Source: Mycobacterium sp.
GTDB lineage: Bacteria; Actinomycetota; Actinomycetes; Mycobacteriales; Mycobacteriaceae
DNA length: 64,000 nucleotides
Reading direction: 5' to 3'
NCBI GenBank assembly: GCA_018401645.1
Contig: JAGYKK010000007.1
Span: 1-64,000 of the forward strand
Shown piece by piece: positions 30,561 to 41,836 of this stretch. Within the stretch, counting starts at the first letter, position 1. The number at the start of each line of letters is the position of its first letter. Position numbers and translations under genes: made by a program. The notes under the pieces were generated by a model. It was not told where the DNA came from, ran no database searches, and saw only the letters and a program-made list of their open reading frames with translations.

Positions 30561-31439
30561 TTGATGGCCGGGGTAGCCACCAGCACCCGGCAGCGCAGCC
30601 GGATCGCCCCCTACCTGATGATCCTGCCCGCGCTGGTCTATCTCGGGGTGTTCTACGCGGTGCCGTTCGTCTCGCTGCTGCGCACCTCGCTGTCGACCAT
30701 GGGCGGCTCGGTGTTTCTGCCCGAACTCACCTTCGCCTGGCACTTCAGCAACTACGGCCAGGCGCTCACCGAGTACCGCGACCAGATCCTGCGCTCCTTC
30801 GGCTACGCGTTCGCGGCCACCGTGCTGTGCCTGCTGCTGGCCTTCCCGCTGGCCTACGTCATCGCATTCAAGGCCGGGCGCTACAAGAATCTCATTCTCG
30901 GCCTGGTGATTTTGCCGTTCTTCGTGACGTTTCTGATCCGCACCATCGCCTGGAAGACGATTCTCGCCGACCAGGGCTGGCTGGTGAATGCGTTGGGTTC
31001 GGTGGGCCTGCTGCCCAGCGAGGGCCGACTGCTCTCGACCAGTTGGGCAGTCATCGGCGGGCTGACCTACAACTGGATCATCTTCATGATCCTGCCGCTC
31101 TATGTCAGCCTGGAGAAGATCGACAGCCGACTACTTGAGGCCTCCAGGGACCTTTATGGCACCAACCGCAGGATGTTCGCCAAAATCATTCTGCCCCTGG
31201 CGCTGCCCGGCGTGCTGGCCGGCAGCCTGCTGGTCTTCATCCCCTCGGTCGGTGACTTCATCAATGCCGATTATCTGGGCAGTGCCAAGACCACCATGAT
31301 CGGCAACGTCATTCAGAAGCAATTCCTCGTGATCAAGGACTACCCGGTGGCCGCCGCGATGAGCTTCGTACTGATGGCTCTCATCCTCGTCGGGGTGCTG
31401 TCCTACACCCGGGCACTGGGCACCGGGGACCTGGTGTGA
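30561..31439 (+). CDS. ABC transporter permease (PotB-like)
   Basis: Hydrophobic permease with EASRDLYGTNRRMFAKIILPLALPGVLAGSLLVFIPSVGDF. Confidence 0.88.
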   Translation: MMAGVATSTRQRSRIAPYLMILPALVYLGVFYAVPFVSLLRTSLSTMGGSVFLPELTFAWHFSNYGQALTEYRDQILRSFGYAFAATVLCLLLAFPLAYVIAFKAGRYKNLILGLVILPFFVTFLIRTIAWKTILADQGWLVNALGSVGLLPSEGRLLSTSWAVIGGLTYNWIIFMILPLYVSLEKIDSRLLEASRDLYGTNRRMFAKIILPLALPGVLAGSLLVFIPSVGDFINADYLGSAKTTMIGNVIQKQFLVIKDYPVAAAMSFVLMALILVGVLSYTRALGTGDLV

Positions 31440-31469
31440 GGGGACCTGGTGTGAGGGGACCTGGTGTGA
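31425..31469. repeat. 15-bp perfect tandem repeat (GGGGACCTGGTGTGA) x3 across potB-like stop codon
   Basis: Each unit translates GDLV* in the potB-like frame. Confidence 0.97.
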
Positions 31470-31473
31470 GGAC

Positions 31474-32313
31474 ATGACAGTTCAGGGTCTTACCGACCTC
31501 GCCTCGCCGGGCCGCAACTTCCGGGGCAGCTTCAAGCTGGGCGACTTGGCCCTGCGCACCCTCGCCGGCTTGGTCCTGCTGTTTTTGTTCGTTCCGATCC
31601 TGGTGATCATCGTCTTCTCGTTCAACAAACCAGCGGGCAAGTTCAACTACACCTGGCAGGGCTTCACACTGGACAACTGGGCGGATCCGTTCAAGTACCC
31701 GGCGCTGACGCAAGCCCTCAAACTCAGCCTCAACGTCGCGGCGGTGTCGACGGCGATCGCACTGGTCCTTGGCACCCTGGTGGCGGTAGCCCTGGTGCGC
31801 CAACGCTTCCGGGGCCGAACAGCCGTGGACACCTTCCTGATCCTTCCGCTGACCTCTCCCGAGGTGGTGATGGGCGCCTCACTGTTGACGCTCTTCCTCA
31901 GCCTCGGCTGGGCGACCGGCTACGTCACGGTGCTGATCGCGCACGTGGCATTCCAGATCAGTTTCATCGCCATGACCGTGCGCGCCCGGATCCGTGGATT
32001 CGACTGGTCCCTGGAGGACGCGTCCTTGGATCTGGGGGCCGGCCCGGTGCGTACTTTCTTCAAGGTGACGCTGCCGTTGATCGTGCCGGGGATCATCGCA
32101 GCAGCGATGCTGTCGTTCGCGCTCTCCCTCGACGATTTCATCATCACCTACTTCGTCAGCGGGTCCACGGTGACCTACCCGCTCTACGTCAACGCGGCTA
32201 CCAAGGCGGCGGTACCACCTCAGATCAACGTGCTGGCGACCGCGATCCTCGGGATCAGCCTCATCCTGCTGGTCGCCGGCACGCTCTACCGGCGCAAGCG
32301 GGTCGACATCTGA
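31474..32313 (+). CDS. ABC transporter permease (PotC-like)
   Basis: EDASLDLGAGPVRTFFKVTLPLIVPGIIAAAMLSFALSLDDFIITYFVSG. Confidence 0.9.
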   Translation: MTVQGLTDLASPGRNFRGSFKLGDLALRTLAGLVLLFLFVPILVIIVFSFNKPAGKFNYTWQGFTLDNWADPFKYPALTQALKLSLNVAAVSTAIALVLGTLVAVALVRQRFRGRTAVDTFLILPLTSPEVVMGASLLTLFLSLGWATGYVTVLIAHVAFQISFIAMTVRARIRGFDWSLEDASLDLGAGPVRTFFKVTLPLIVPGIIAAAMLSFALSLDDFIITYFVSGSTVTYPLYVNAATKAAVPPQINVLATAILGISLILLVAGTLYRRKRVDI

Positions 32314-32342
32314 CGGGTCGACGTCTGACCGGTCGACCTGAC
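32300..32342. repeat. 15-bp tandem repeat (GGGTCGAC[A/G]TCTGAC) x2 plus degenerate third copy across potC-like stop codon
   Basis: Units translate RVDI* / RVDV* in the potC-like frame. Confidence 0.92.
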
Positions 32343-32344
32343 GG

Positions 32345-32938
32345 TCAGGGACCCTCTGGCGCTGCGGGGCCGGCGATGAGACGCACTCCCCGCCGGTGCA
32401 TCTCATCGAGTGCCGCGGCGGTGGAATCGGGGCTGACCCCGGCCGTCAGATCGACCAACACCCGGGTGCGGAATCCCGCGGCGACGGCGTCCATCGCGGT
32501 CGCTCGCACGCAGTAGTCAGTGGCGATCCCAACGACGTCCACCTCGTCGACCCCACGGGCACGAAGCCAGTCGGTGAGGCCGACTGAATCCGCGGTACCT
32601 TCGAACCCGCTGAAGGCGGCGCGGTAGGCACCCTTGAGGAAGACCGCCTCGATCCGCGTCGTATCCAGTGCGGGGTGAAACTCGGCACCGCTGCTATACG
32701 CGACGCAGTGCCGGGGCCAGGACACCGCGTAGTCCGGGTGATCGGCGAAATGATCACCCGGGTCGATGTGAAAGTCCTTCGTCGCGACGACGTGGTCATA
32801 ACCGGCGTGGCCGTGATCGCGATCAGCTGAGGCCAGCAGTACGTTGATCGCCCCGACGACTGCGTCACCGCCAGTCACAGCCAGCGAACCACCCTCGCAG
32901 AAGTCGTTCTGCACGTCGATGATCAACAGTGCCCGCAC
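32345..32938 (-). CDS. pncA: Nicotinamidase/pyrazinamidase
   Basis: VRALLIIDVQNDFCEGGSLAV, catalytic Cys region VGIATDYCVRATAMDAVAAGF; GTG start at 32938. Confidence 0.88.
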   Translation of the reverse strand: MRALLIIDVQNDFCEGGSLAVTGGDAVVGAINVLLASADRDHGHAGYDHVVATKDFHIDPGDHFADHPDYAVSWPRHCVAYSSGAEFHPALDTTRIEAVFLKGAYRAAFSGFEGTADSVGLTDWLRARGVDEVDVVGIATDYCVRATAMDAVAAGFRTRVLVDLTAGVSPDSTAAALDEMHRRGVRLIAGPAAPEGP

Positions 32939-32986
32939 GCCCACCACGGTAGCCGGAACCCTTCCGCGGAGCGGTATCTTTTGGGC

Positions 32987-35921
32987 GTGACAGCGTTCGA
33001 CTTCTTCCGAACCAGCGGACTGCCGGTTCCGGCCGTGGGCGACGCACAAGCCCGCACCATCGCCACCGAGTACTTCGGCGTAGCGGGCACGATCACCGCA
33101 CTCGGCAGCCAGCAGGATGCCAACTTCCTGGTCAGCGACCACGCCGGGGTGCCGGTCGGGGTACTCAAGATCGCCAACCCGGCGTTCAGCCTGGTCGAAC
33201 TTCAGGCGCAAGACGCCGCGGCGGCCTTTATCGCCGCCGGCGAGGGGATCCGTACCGCCACCAACCGCGAGTTCGACGCCGTGGCCCCGATCGCCCAGAT
33301 CGACGTCGACGGCGGATTGTTCGTCCGGATCATCAGTTACCTCGACGGCGGGACACTGAGCGGCGACGGCTACCTCAATCCGGCCCGGGTGCGCGCACTT
33401 GGCGACCTGGCAGGTCGGACCACCCGAGCGCTCGCGGGTTTCGATCACGCCGGTGTCGATCGGGTGCTCCAGTGGGATCTGCGCCACGGCATGCGCACCG
33501 TGGAAACGCTCGCCGAACACGTCGCCGACATCTCGCTGCGCGAGGAACTCCTATCCGCTGCCGCCCGGGCCTGGGCGGCGGTGGCCGGCCTCGTCGGCGA
33601 CCTGCCCGTGCAGGTGATTCATGGCGACGTCACCGACGACAACGTGGTGTGCGACGCCCACGGACTGCCCGATGGCCTGATCGACTTCGGTGACCTGACA
33701 CGTTCCTGGACGATCGGCGAACTGGCCATCGCCGTCGCGTCGGTGCTTCGCCATGACGGTGCAGAACCGGCCAGCACCATGGCGGCCATCGCGGCCTTCC
33801 ACGCGGTCCGCCCATTGAGTCCGGCGGAGATAACGGCACTGTGGCCGCTGGTCGTACTCCGCGCGGCCGTGCTCGTCGTCAGTGGTCTGCAGCAGTCCGT
33901 GATCGACGTCGAAAACGCCTACGCCAACACCGGACTGGACCCTGAACTACGAATTTTTCAGCGCGCCAACGGTATTCCGCTTGACGTGATGACGGCACAG
34001 ATACGTCACGTTCTTGGGAACACTCTCCCGGCCAAGCCGATCTCCGCAGAGGCACCCCTCATCGCCGGCCTCGACCCGGCTGACATCACCCGCCTGGATC
34101 TGTCCGTGGAATCCGATGCCATGGATGCCGGCGCGTGGCTCGACACCGACTGCGAAGACCGGCTGGCCCGCGATGCCATATCCGCCGGCGCCGCCGCGGT
34201 GCTCAGTACCTTCGGCGAAGCCCATCTCACCCGTTCGGCGACACTCAGTGAGGTATCTCCGCCCACCATTGCCACCGGCGTACGGGTGTGGCCTTCCAGG
34301 TCGCTGACCCTGACTGCACCGTGGCCCGGAGTAGTGGAAACGACACTCTCCGGCGAACACCCGATCCTCACCCTGAGCGGTGTGGCTGGGACCATCGCGA
34401 TCCGGGGCGGGCTGCGACCGGGGCCGGGCCATCGGGGCGCACCGTGCCGCCGGTGCCGTCCGGCAGCATCGAGTCCCCGGTGGGGATTCAGTGCCGCCGC
34501 CCCTTCGATGTCGGCGCCACGACGACGGGGGCGCTCCGATTTCGTCCAACCCGACTACGCAGCCTGGCTGAACCGGGTCAGTGAATTCCGCGGTGCTGCG
34601 TTCGGGTTCACGCCGGCGACGGCACCCACGACGACAGCGCCGGACTGCGCTGCCGGCGGCGGTCTCAGTCGTTCGCCGAGTCCCAAGAGCACTACTACCG
34701 TCATCCGCCCTGATCGAGCGAGGCTGGCGGGAACACCTGATCAGCACCGACGGGCGCAGTTATTTGGACATGATTAACAACGTCGCGGTCCTCGGCCACG
34801 GGCATCCGGCCGTCGCCGACGCCGTCGCTCGCCAGTGGCGACGACTTAACACCAACTCGAGGTTCAACTTACGCCAGCGTGGTGGCGTCTTCGGAGCGCC
34901 TGTCGCCACACCCCTGCCGGACCCGCTGGACACCGTGTTCCTGGTCAACTCCGGTTCCGAAGCCGACGATCTCGCGCTGCGATTGGCCATGGCGACCACC
35001 GGCCGCCACGATGTCGTCGCCGTCGCGGAGGCCTACCACGGCTGGACCTACGCCACCGACGCGATTTCCACGTCGGTCGCCGATAACCCCAACGCGCTGT
35101 CCACCCGGCCGTCCTGGGTCCACACCGTTCCCTCCCCCAATGCTTACCGCGGCGAGCATCGCGGCGCCCAAGCCTCGAAGTACGCGTCTGAGGCGGTCGC
35201 GATCATCGACGCGCTTGCCGCTCAGGGACATCCGCCTGCCGCGTTCATCGCTGAACCGTTTTACGGCAACGCCGGCGGGATGGCACTACCCGACGGATAC
35301 CTGCGCGCTCTGTACGCGGCGGTGCGCGCGGTGGGTGGCCTCGCGATCGCCGACGAGGTTCAGGTGGGCTACGGCCGGACCGGTCGCTGGTTTTGGGCGT
35401 TCGAGCAACAGGGCGTGGTGCCCGACATCGTCTGCATCGCCAAGGCGATGGGCAACGGCCAACCCCTGGGTGCGGTGATCACCACCCGGGCGATCGCCGA
35501 TGCCTATCGGACTCAGGGCTACTTCTTCTCCTCTTCAGGTGGCAGCCCGGTGTCGTGCGTGGTCGGGCTCGCCGTCCTTGACGAGATCGAACGCGAAGGC
35601 CTGCAGCGCAACGCGCTCACCGTCGGTGACCAGCTCAAGGCCCGGATCATCGAACTGGCCGAACGTCACCGATTGATCGGCACCGTCCACGGCAGCGGCC
35701 TCTACATGGGAGTCGAGTTGGTGCGCGACCGCACCACCCTGGAGCCGGCCACGACCGAGACCGCCGCCATCTGTGAACGGATGCTCGAACTCGGGGTCAT
35801 CGTGCAACCCACCGGCGATCGCCAGAACGTCTTGAAGATGAAACCGCCGATGTGTCTGACCACCGAGTCCGCCGACTTCTTCGTCGACACCCTCGACCGG
35901 GTCCTGGCCACCGGCTGGTAG
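32987..35921 (+). CDS. APH-type kinase / M23-like / class III PLP aminotransferase fusion, locally frame-disrupted at about 34.40-34.71 kb
   Basis: N-terminal kinase (VIHGDVTDDNVVCDAHGLPDGLIDFGDL); C-terminal class III aminotransferase (NSGSEADDLALRLA, IADEVQVGYGRTGRWFWAFE, AKAMGNGQPLG). Frame 1 bridge THDDSAGLRCRRRSQSFAESQEHYYRHPP, then frame 3 LIERGWREHL. Span is about 978 codons. Confidence 0.8.
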
Positions 35922-36067
35922 CGCCTCTCACCTGCTGGGCAGCCGGTCCTGCGCCGGCGGCGACGAAGTTCAAGCGTCGCAACCCGTTTTGCACGGCTGT
36001 TGAGCGACTTATAGGGTGGACACATGTCCAATTCGCCTACCGCCGCTTTTTCGGCCCTCGGCGGAGC

Positions 36068-37342
36068 GTGAGCATGCGCATCGCGCTGCTGTCCTACCGC
36101 AGCAAGACGCACTGCGGTGGCCAGGGCGTTTACATCCGCCACCTGAGCCGGGGCCTGGCTGAACTCGGTCACCGGGTCGAGGTGTTCTCCGGTCAGCCCT
36201 ATCCCGAACTGCTCGATCCCCGGGTGCGCCTGACCGAGGTGCCCAGCCTCGACCTGTATCGCGAACCCGATCCCTTCCGGGTTCCGCATCCCCGCGAGAT
36301 CCGCGACCGCATCGACCTCCTGGAATTGGCCACCATGTGGACCGGCGGGTTTCCCGAACCCCGAACCTTCAGCCTGCGGGTGTCCCGACTGTTAGCCCGG
36401 CGCAGCACGGAATTTGATGTGGTCCACGACAACCAGTGCCTGGGCTCGGGCCTACTCACCGTCGCACGGCATCTCCCGGTGGTGGCCACCGTTCATCATC
36501 CGATCACCCGGGACAGGGTGCTCGATCTCGATGCCGCGCGGTGGTGGCGCACACCATCGGTACACCGCTGGTATGGCTTCACCACCATGCAGAAGAAGGT
36601 GGCGCGGGCGATACCTGACCTGCTCACGGTTTCCTCTTCCTCGGCTGCGGACATCGCCAACGACTTCGGCGTGAACCCAGATCAGTTGCACGTCGTGCCG
36701 CTGGGCGTCGACACCGAATTGTTCAAACCCGCGCCGGAAAGCCGGGTTCCGGGTCGCATCATCGCGATCTCCTCAGCCGATCGTCCACTGAAGGGAATCG
36801 GGCACCTCCTGCAGACGGTCGCCAGGCTGCGCGCCCACCACGACCTGGAGTTACAACTGGTGGCCAAGCTCGAACCCCACGGCGCCACCGAGAAGTTGAT
36901 CGCGGAATTGGGCCTGGCCGATATCGTCCACATCTCCAGTGGCCTGTCGGATTCCGATCTGGCGGCACTGTTCGCCTCCGCGGAAATCGCCTGCATTCCT
37001 TCGCTGTACGAGGGCTTCTCCCTGCCGGCCGTCGAGGCGATGGCCAGCGGCATTCCGATTGTCGCCAGCCGGGCGGGCGCCCTGCCGGAGGTACTCGGCT
37101 CCGGGGGCGAATGCGCAGATCTCGTCGCCCCCGGCAATGTCGAAGAACTCACCGGCGCATTGAGCCGCCTGCTCGACTCCCCCGGACGACGGCAATGGCT
37201 GGGCACGGCCGGGCGTCGGCGCGCGCTGGACGTCTTCAGTTGGGAATCGGTGGCCGCCCAGACGGTACGCATCTATGCCCGGGCCATCGAGCGAAGCGGG
37301 TCACCGCGCCGCGAAGTGACGGCGGTCGATGAACCATGCTGA
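36068..37342 (+). CDS. Glycosyltransferase family 4-like
   Basis: MRIALLSYRSKTHCGGQGVYIRHLSRGLAELGHRVEV; SLYEGFSLPAVEAMASGIPIVASRAGALPEV. Confidence 0.88.
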   Translation: MSMRIALLSYRSKTHCGGQGVYIRHLSRGLAELGHRVEVFSGQPYPELLDPRVRLTEVPSLDLYREPDPFRVPHPREIRDRIDLLELATMWTGGFPEPRTFSLRVSRLLARRSTEFDVVHDNQCLGSGLLTVARHLPVVATVHHPITRDRVLDLDAARWWRTPSVHRWYGFTTMQKKVARAIPDLLTVSSSSAADIANDFGVNPDQLHVVPLGVDTELFKPAPESRVPGRIIAISSADRPLKGIGHLLQTVARLRAHHDLELQLVAKLEPHGATEKLIAELGLADIVHISSGLSDSDLAALFASAEIACIPSLYEGFSLPAVEAMASGIPIVASRAGALPEVLGSGGECADLVAPGNVEELTGALSRLLDSPGRRQWLGTAGRRRALDVFSWESVAAQTVRIYARAIERSGSPRREVTAVDEPC

Positions 37343-38062
37343 CGGTGGACTATGACCGGCTTGGCGTGGGGGCCGGAACCAAGGTCATCGACGTCGGCTG
37401 CGGGGCCGGGCGGCACAGCTACGAGGCCTACCGCCGAGGCGCCGACGTGATCGCCTTCGACCAGAACGCCGAGGAACTCGCCGAGGTCGACACCATGCTG
37501 CAGGCGATGGGCCAGGCCGGTGAGGCGCCTGCCGCGGCGAAGGCCCAGGTGGTTGTCGGCGACGCACTGGCCCTGCCCTACCCCGATGGCACCTTCGACG
37601 TCGTAATTGCGTCAGAGATCCTCGAACACGTGCCCGACGACGACACCGCGATCGCCGAGTTGGTGCGGGTCCTGCGACCCGGGGGCCGCCTCGCCATCAC
37701 GGTGCCACGGTGGTTGCCGGAGAAGATCTGCTGGCTGCTGTCGGACTCCTACCACGCCAACGAGGGCGGCCACATCCGCATTTACCGGGCCGACCAATTG
37801 CGATCAAAGCTTCAGCGCCGCGGGATGACTGTCACCGGATTCCATCACGCTCACGCCCTGCACTCGCCCTACTGGTGGCTCAAATGTGCTGTCGGCGTTA
37901 ACAATAATGACCATCCCGCGGTACGGGCCTATCACAAGCTGCTGGTGTGGGACATGATGAGTAAGCCAACGCTGACCCGGGTGGCCGAAACAGTCCTCAA
38001 CCCGGTGGCGGGAAAAAGCGTCGCGGTGTACTTCGAGAAGCCGCCGGCTGCGGTGAAGCGGA

Positions 38063-38082
<20 letters not shown>
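37336..38082 (+). CDS. SAM-dependent class I methyltransferase
   Basis: VIDVGCGAGRHSYEAYRRGADVIAFDQN; FDVVIASEILEHVPDD; overlaps upstream GT gene. Confidence 0.88.
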
Positions 38083-39813
<1,731 letters not shown>

Positions 39814-39826
39814 CTAACGTGGGGCC

Positions 39827-40606
39827 TCAGAAGCAGTCGGACGCACCGTCGACAACGAACAGCGCACCACTGGTGTAGGAGCTGTGCTCGGTGCACAGGA
39901 AGGCGATCGACGGCGCGATCTCCTCGACGCGGCCGAACCTGCCGAGCGGAATGTGCGCCACCTCGGAGTCGATCAGCGCGGGAATCCCTTGCATCGGGGC
40001 CGTCATCGGGGTGTCGATCGTTCCCGGTGCCACCGCGTTCACCCGGATACCGTCCTTAGCCCATTTCACCGCGAGCGTGCGAGTCAACGCGATGATGCCG
40101 GCCTTGGCGGCGCTGTACCCGGGAACCATAGTCACCGCCCGCAGTGCCGACATCGACGCCAGATTCACCACCGAGGCTCCACCGGCGGCGGTGGATGCCG
40201 TCAACGCGCGACGCATCGCAACGGTGAGCCGATAGGTTCCGTTGAGATTGAGCGCGACGGATGCGTCGAAGCCGTCGGGTTTCGACTCGTCGAGACCACC
40301 GGGGAAGTTGGCGCCGGCATTATTGACCAGCACGTCGAGTTGCTCGAACCGCCCTTTCAGCGCGTCAATGGACGCCGGATCGGTGAGTGCTAGCTGCGCG
40401 TAGGCCAACCCCGACAGGTCGGTGTCGTACTCCCCCGCACTGGCCCGGGTTCCGGTGACGGTGACATCGGCACCGGCATCCCGGAACAGAACGGCGGTCG
40501 CATGTCCGATTCCGCTGGTGCCTCCGGTGATGAGCGCGCGGGTGCCGGTGAAGTCGAAGCTGATCCGCGCGCTCATGTGTAATCCGCGATCTGTTTCTTC
40601 AACCAC
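39827..40606 (-). CDS. Short-chain dehydrogenase/reductase
   Basis: GTRALITGGTSGIGHATAVLF, NNAGANFPGG, YSAAKAG, C-terminal YTSGALFVVDGASDCF. Confidence 0.88.
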   Translation of the reverse strand: MVEETDRGLHMSARISFDFTGTRALITGGTSGIGHATAVLFRDAGADVTVTGTRASAGEYDTDLSGLAYAQLALTDPASIDALKGRFEQLDVLVNNAGANFPGGLDESKPDGFDASVALNLNGTYRLTVAMRRALTASTAAGGASVVNLASMSALRAVTMVPGYSAAKAGIIALTRTLAVKWAKDGIRVNAVAPGTIDTPMTAPMQGIPALIDSEVAHIPLGRFGRVEEIAPSIAFLCTEHSSYTSGALFVVDGASDCF

Positions 40607-41775
40607 GATGTCTCCCAGAAGTTGTCGCTGTCGGCAAGAAGTCGTTCATGGGCGGCTTTCAAGACCCGGCGGGCACCCGGGTGGCCGGTATCGGTATCGG
40701 TCACCTTCTCGGCCAGGTGGATCGCCTGCACCGGCCGACCGGAGTCCAGATGGGCTTGCGCACGTGCGACGAGTGCGTCAGCCCCGGCCAGTTCCACCAG
40801 ATCGGCGCTGATATCAACCGGGTCCACCGGATACAACTCGGTGGTGGACCGGTGGTGAAACCAGCCCGAGTAGTTCTCCCAGATCGCCCGCACGCCCCAG
40901 GCCACCTTTCCGTAACCCTGCCCCACCTCGAGGTGCTCCGGAAGGGTGATCTCGCGCATCAGCGTCCGGACGTCCTTGCCGGAATTCATACCCTCGACCG
41001 TCGCATCGTGGACGTACTGCACGGCATCGCGCAGGCGGGTGAGTTCGAATTGGATTCGCTCCCCACCGGTGATCGGCGCGAAGTGACCGGTGAGAAGGAT
41101 TTCGGGTGCCAGCGCACGGACCCTTTCGATGGTCTCGATCACCGTGAGTGCATCCCGGTAGCGGTCTCCCCGCATGGTGACGAGATTCGGCATATGGCCA
41201 AACAGGGCGCCGAACACATTGCCGCACAGGCAGATTCTCTCATCGGGTAACCAGACCACCATCGAGTCGGTGGTCTCTCCGCCGGGCGTAGCGATGAGTT
41301 CGAGGGTCCGCTCGCCGACGCGAAGAGTGAGCCCGTCCTCAACGACGATGTCCGCGGCCGGTGTGCTCTGGCCGGGCAGCTTGCGGCCGAATCGTTCCTG
41401 AATTCGGGCGATGCCGGTGGCCAGGGTGTCGGAGAACGCGAATGCGCTGCGGGATATCCGGTACCGCGCCAGTCGCTCGTTGTCATCGCGCCACTGCGAC
41501 CAGTTCGCCTGTGCCACGATTTTCGTGTCGGGATCGCGCACGCTGTCCAGACCGCCGACGTGGTCGTAGTGGCCCTGGGTGAGGATGACGTACGCCACCG
41601 GGGCAGAGTCGATTGAATCCAGATTCGCCCGGTGAACCGGGCCCTCGAATCCCATCCCCGCGTTGATCACCACCCGACCGTCCGCGGTCGGCAGCAGGTA
41701 GACATTCGACAGCCCCGGCGAGCACCAGATTCCGGGGACAACCTCAAAGACCTCATCGGGAACCGCGGGCACCAT
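40573..41775 (-). CDS. MBL-fold hydrolase with alkyl-sulfatase-type dimerisation domain
   Basis: TQGHYDHVGG, LTGHFAPI; C-terminal ...YGKVAWGVRAIWENYSGWFHHRSTTELYP; upstream start at 41853 also possible. Confidence 0.8.
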   Translation of the reverse strand: MVPAVPDEVFEVVPGIWCSPGLSNVYLLPTADGRVVINAGMGFEGPVHRANLDSIDSAPVAYVILTQGHYDHVGGLDSVRDPDTKIVAQANWSQWRDDNERLARYRISRSAFAFSDTLATGIARIQERFGRKLPGQSTPAADIVVEDGLTLRVGERTLELIATPGGETTDSMVVWLPDERICLCGNVFGALFGHMPNLVTMRGDRYRDALTVIETIERVRALAPEILLTGHFAPITGGERIQFELTRLRDAVQYVHDATVEGMNSGKDVRTLMREITLPEHLEVGQGYGKVAWGVRAIWENYSGWFHHRSTTELYPVDPVDISADLVELAGADALVARAQAHLDSGRPVQAIHLAEKVTDTDTGHPGARRVLKAAHERLLADSDNFWETSWLKKQIADYT

Positions 41776-41836
41776 CGCTTCGGCGCCGGGCCGGCTTCGG
41801 TAGGCCGGTTCGGAAGTCCGCCATCGGCTTCTCCTG

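Noticed and set aside
32345-33520. 391-aa minus ORF as one long protein
   Set aside because: Only the C-terminal 197 aa (GTG at 32938) match PncA; the rest is antisense to the kinase domain.
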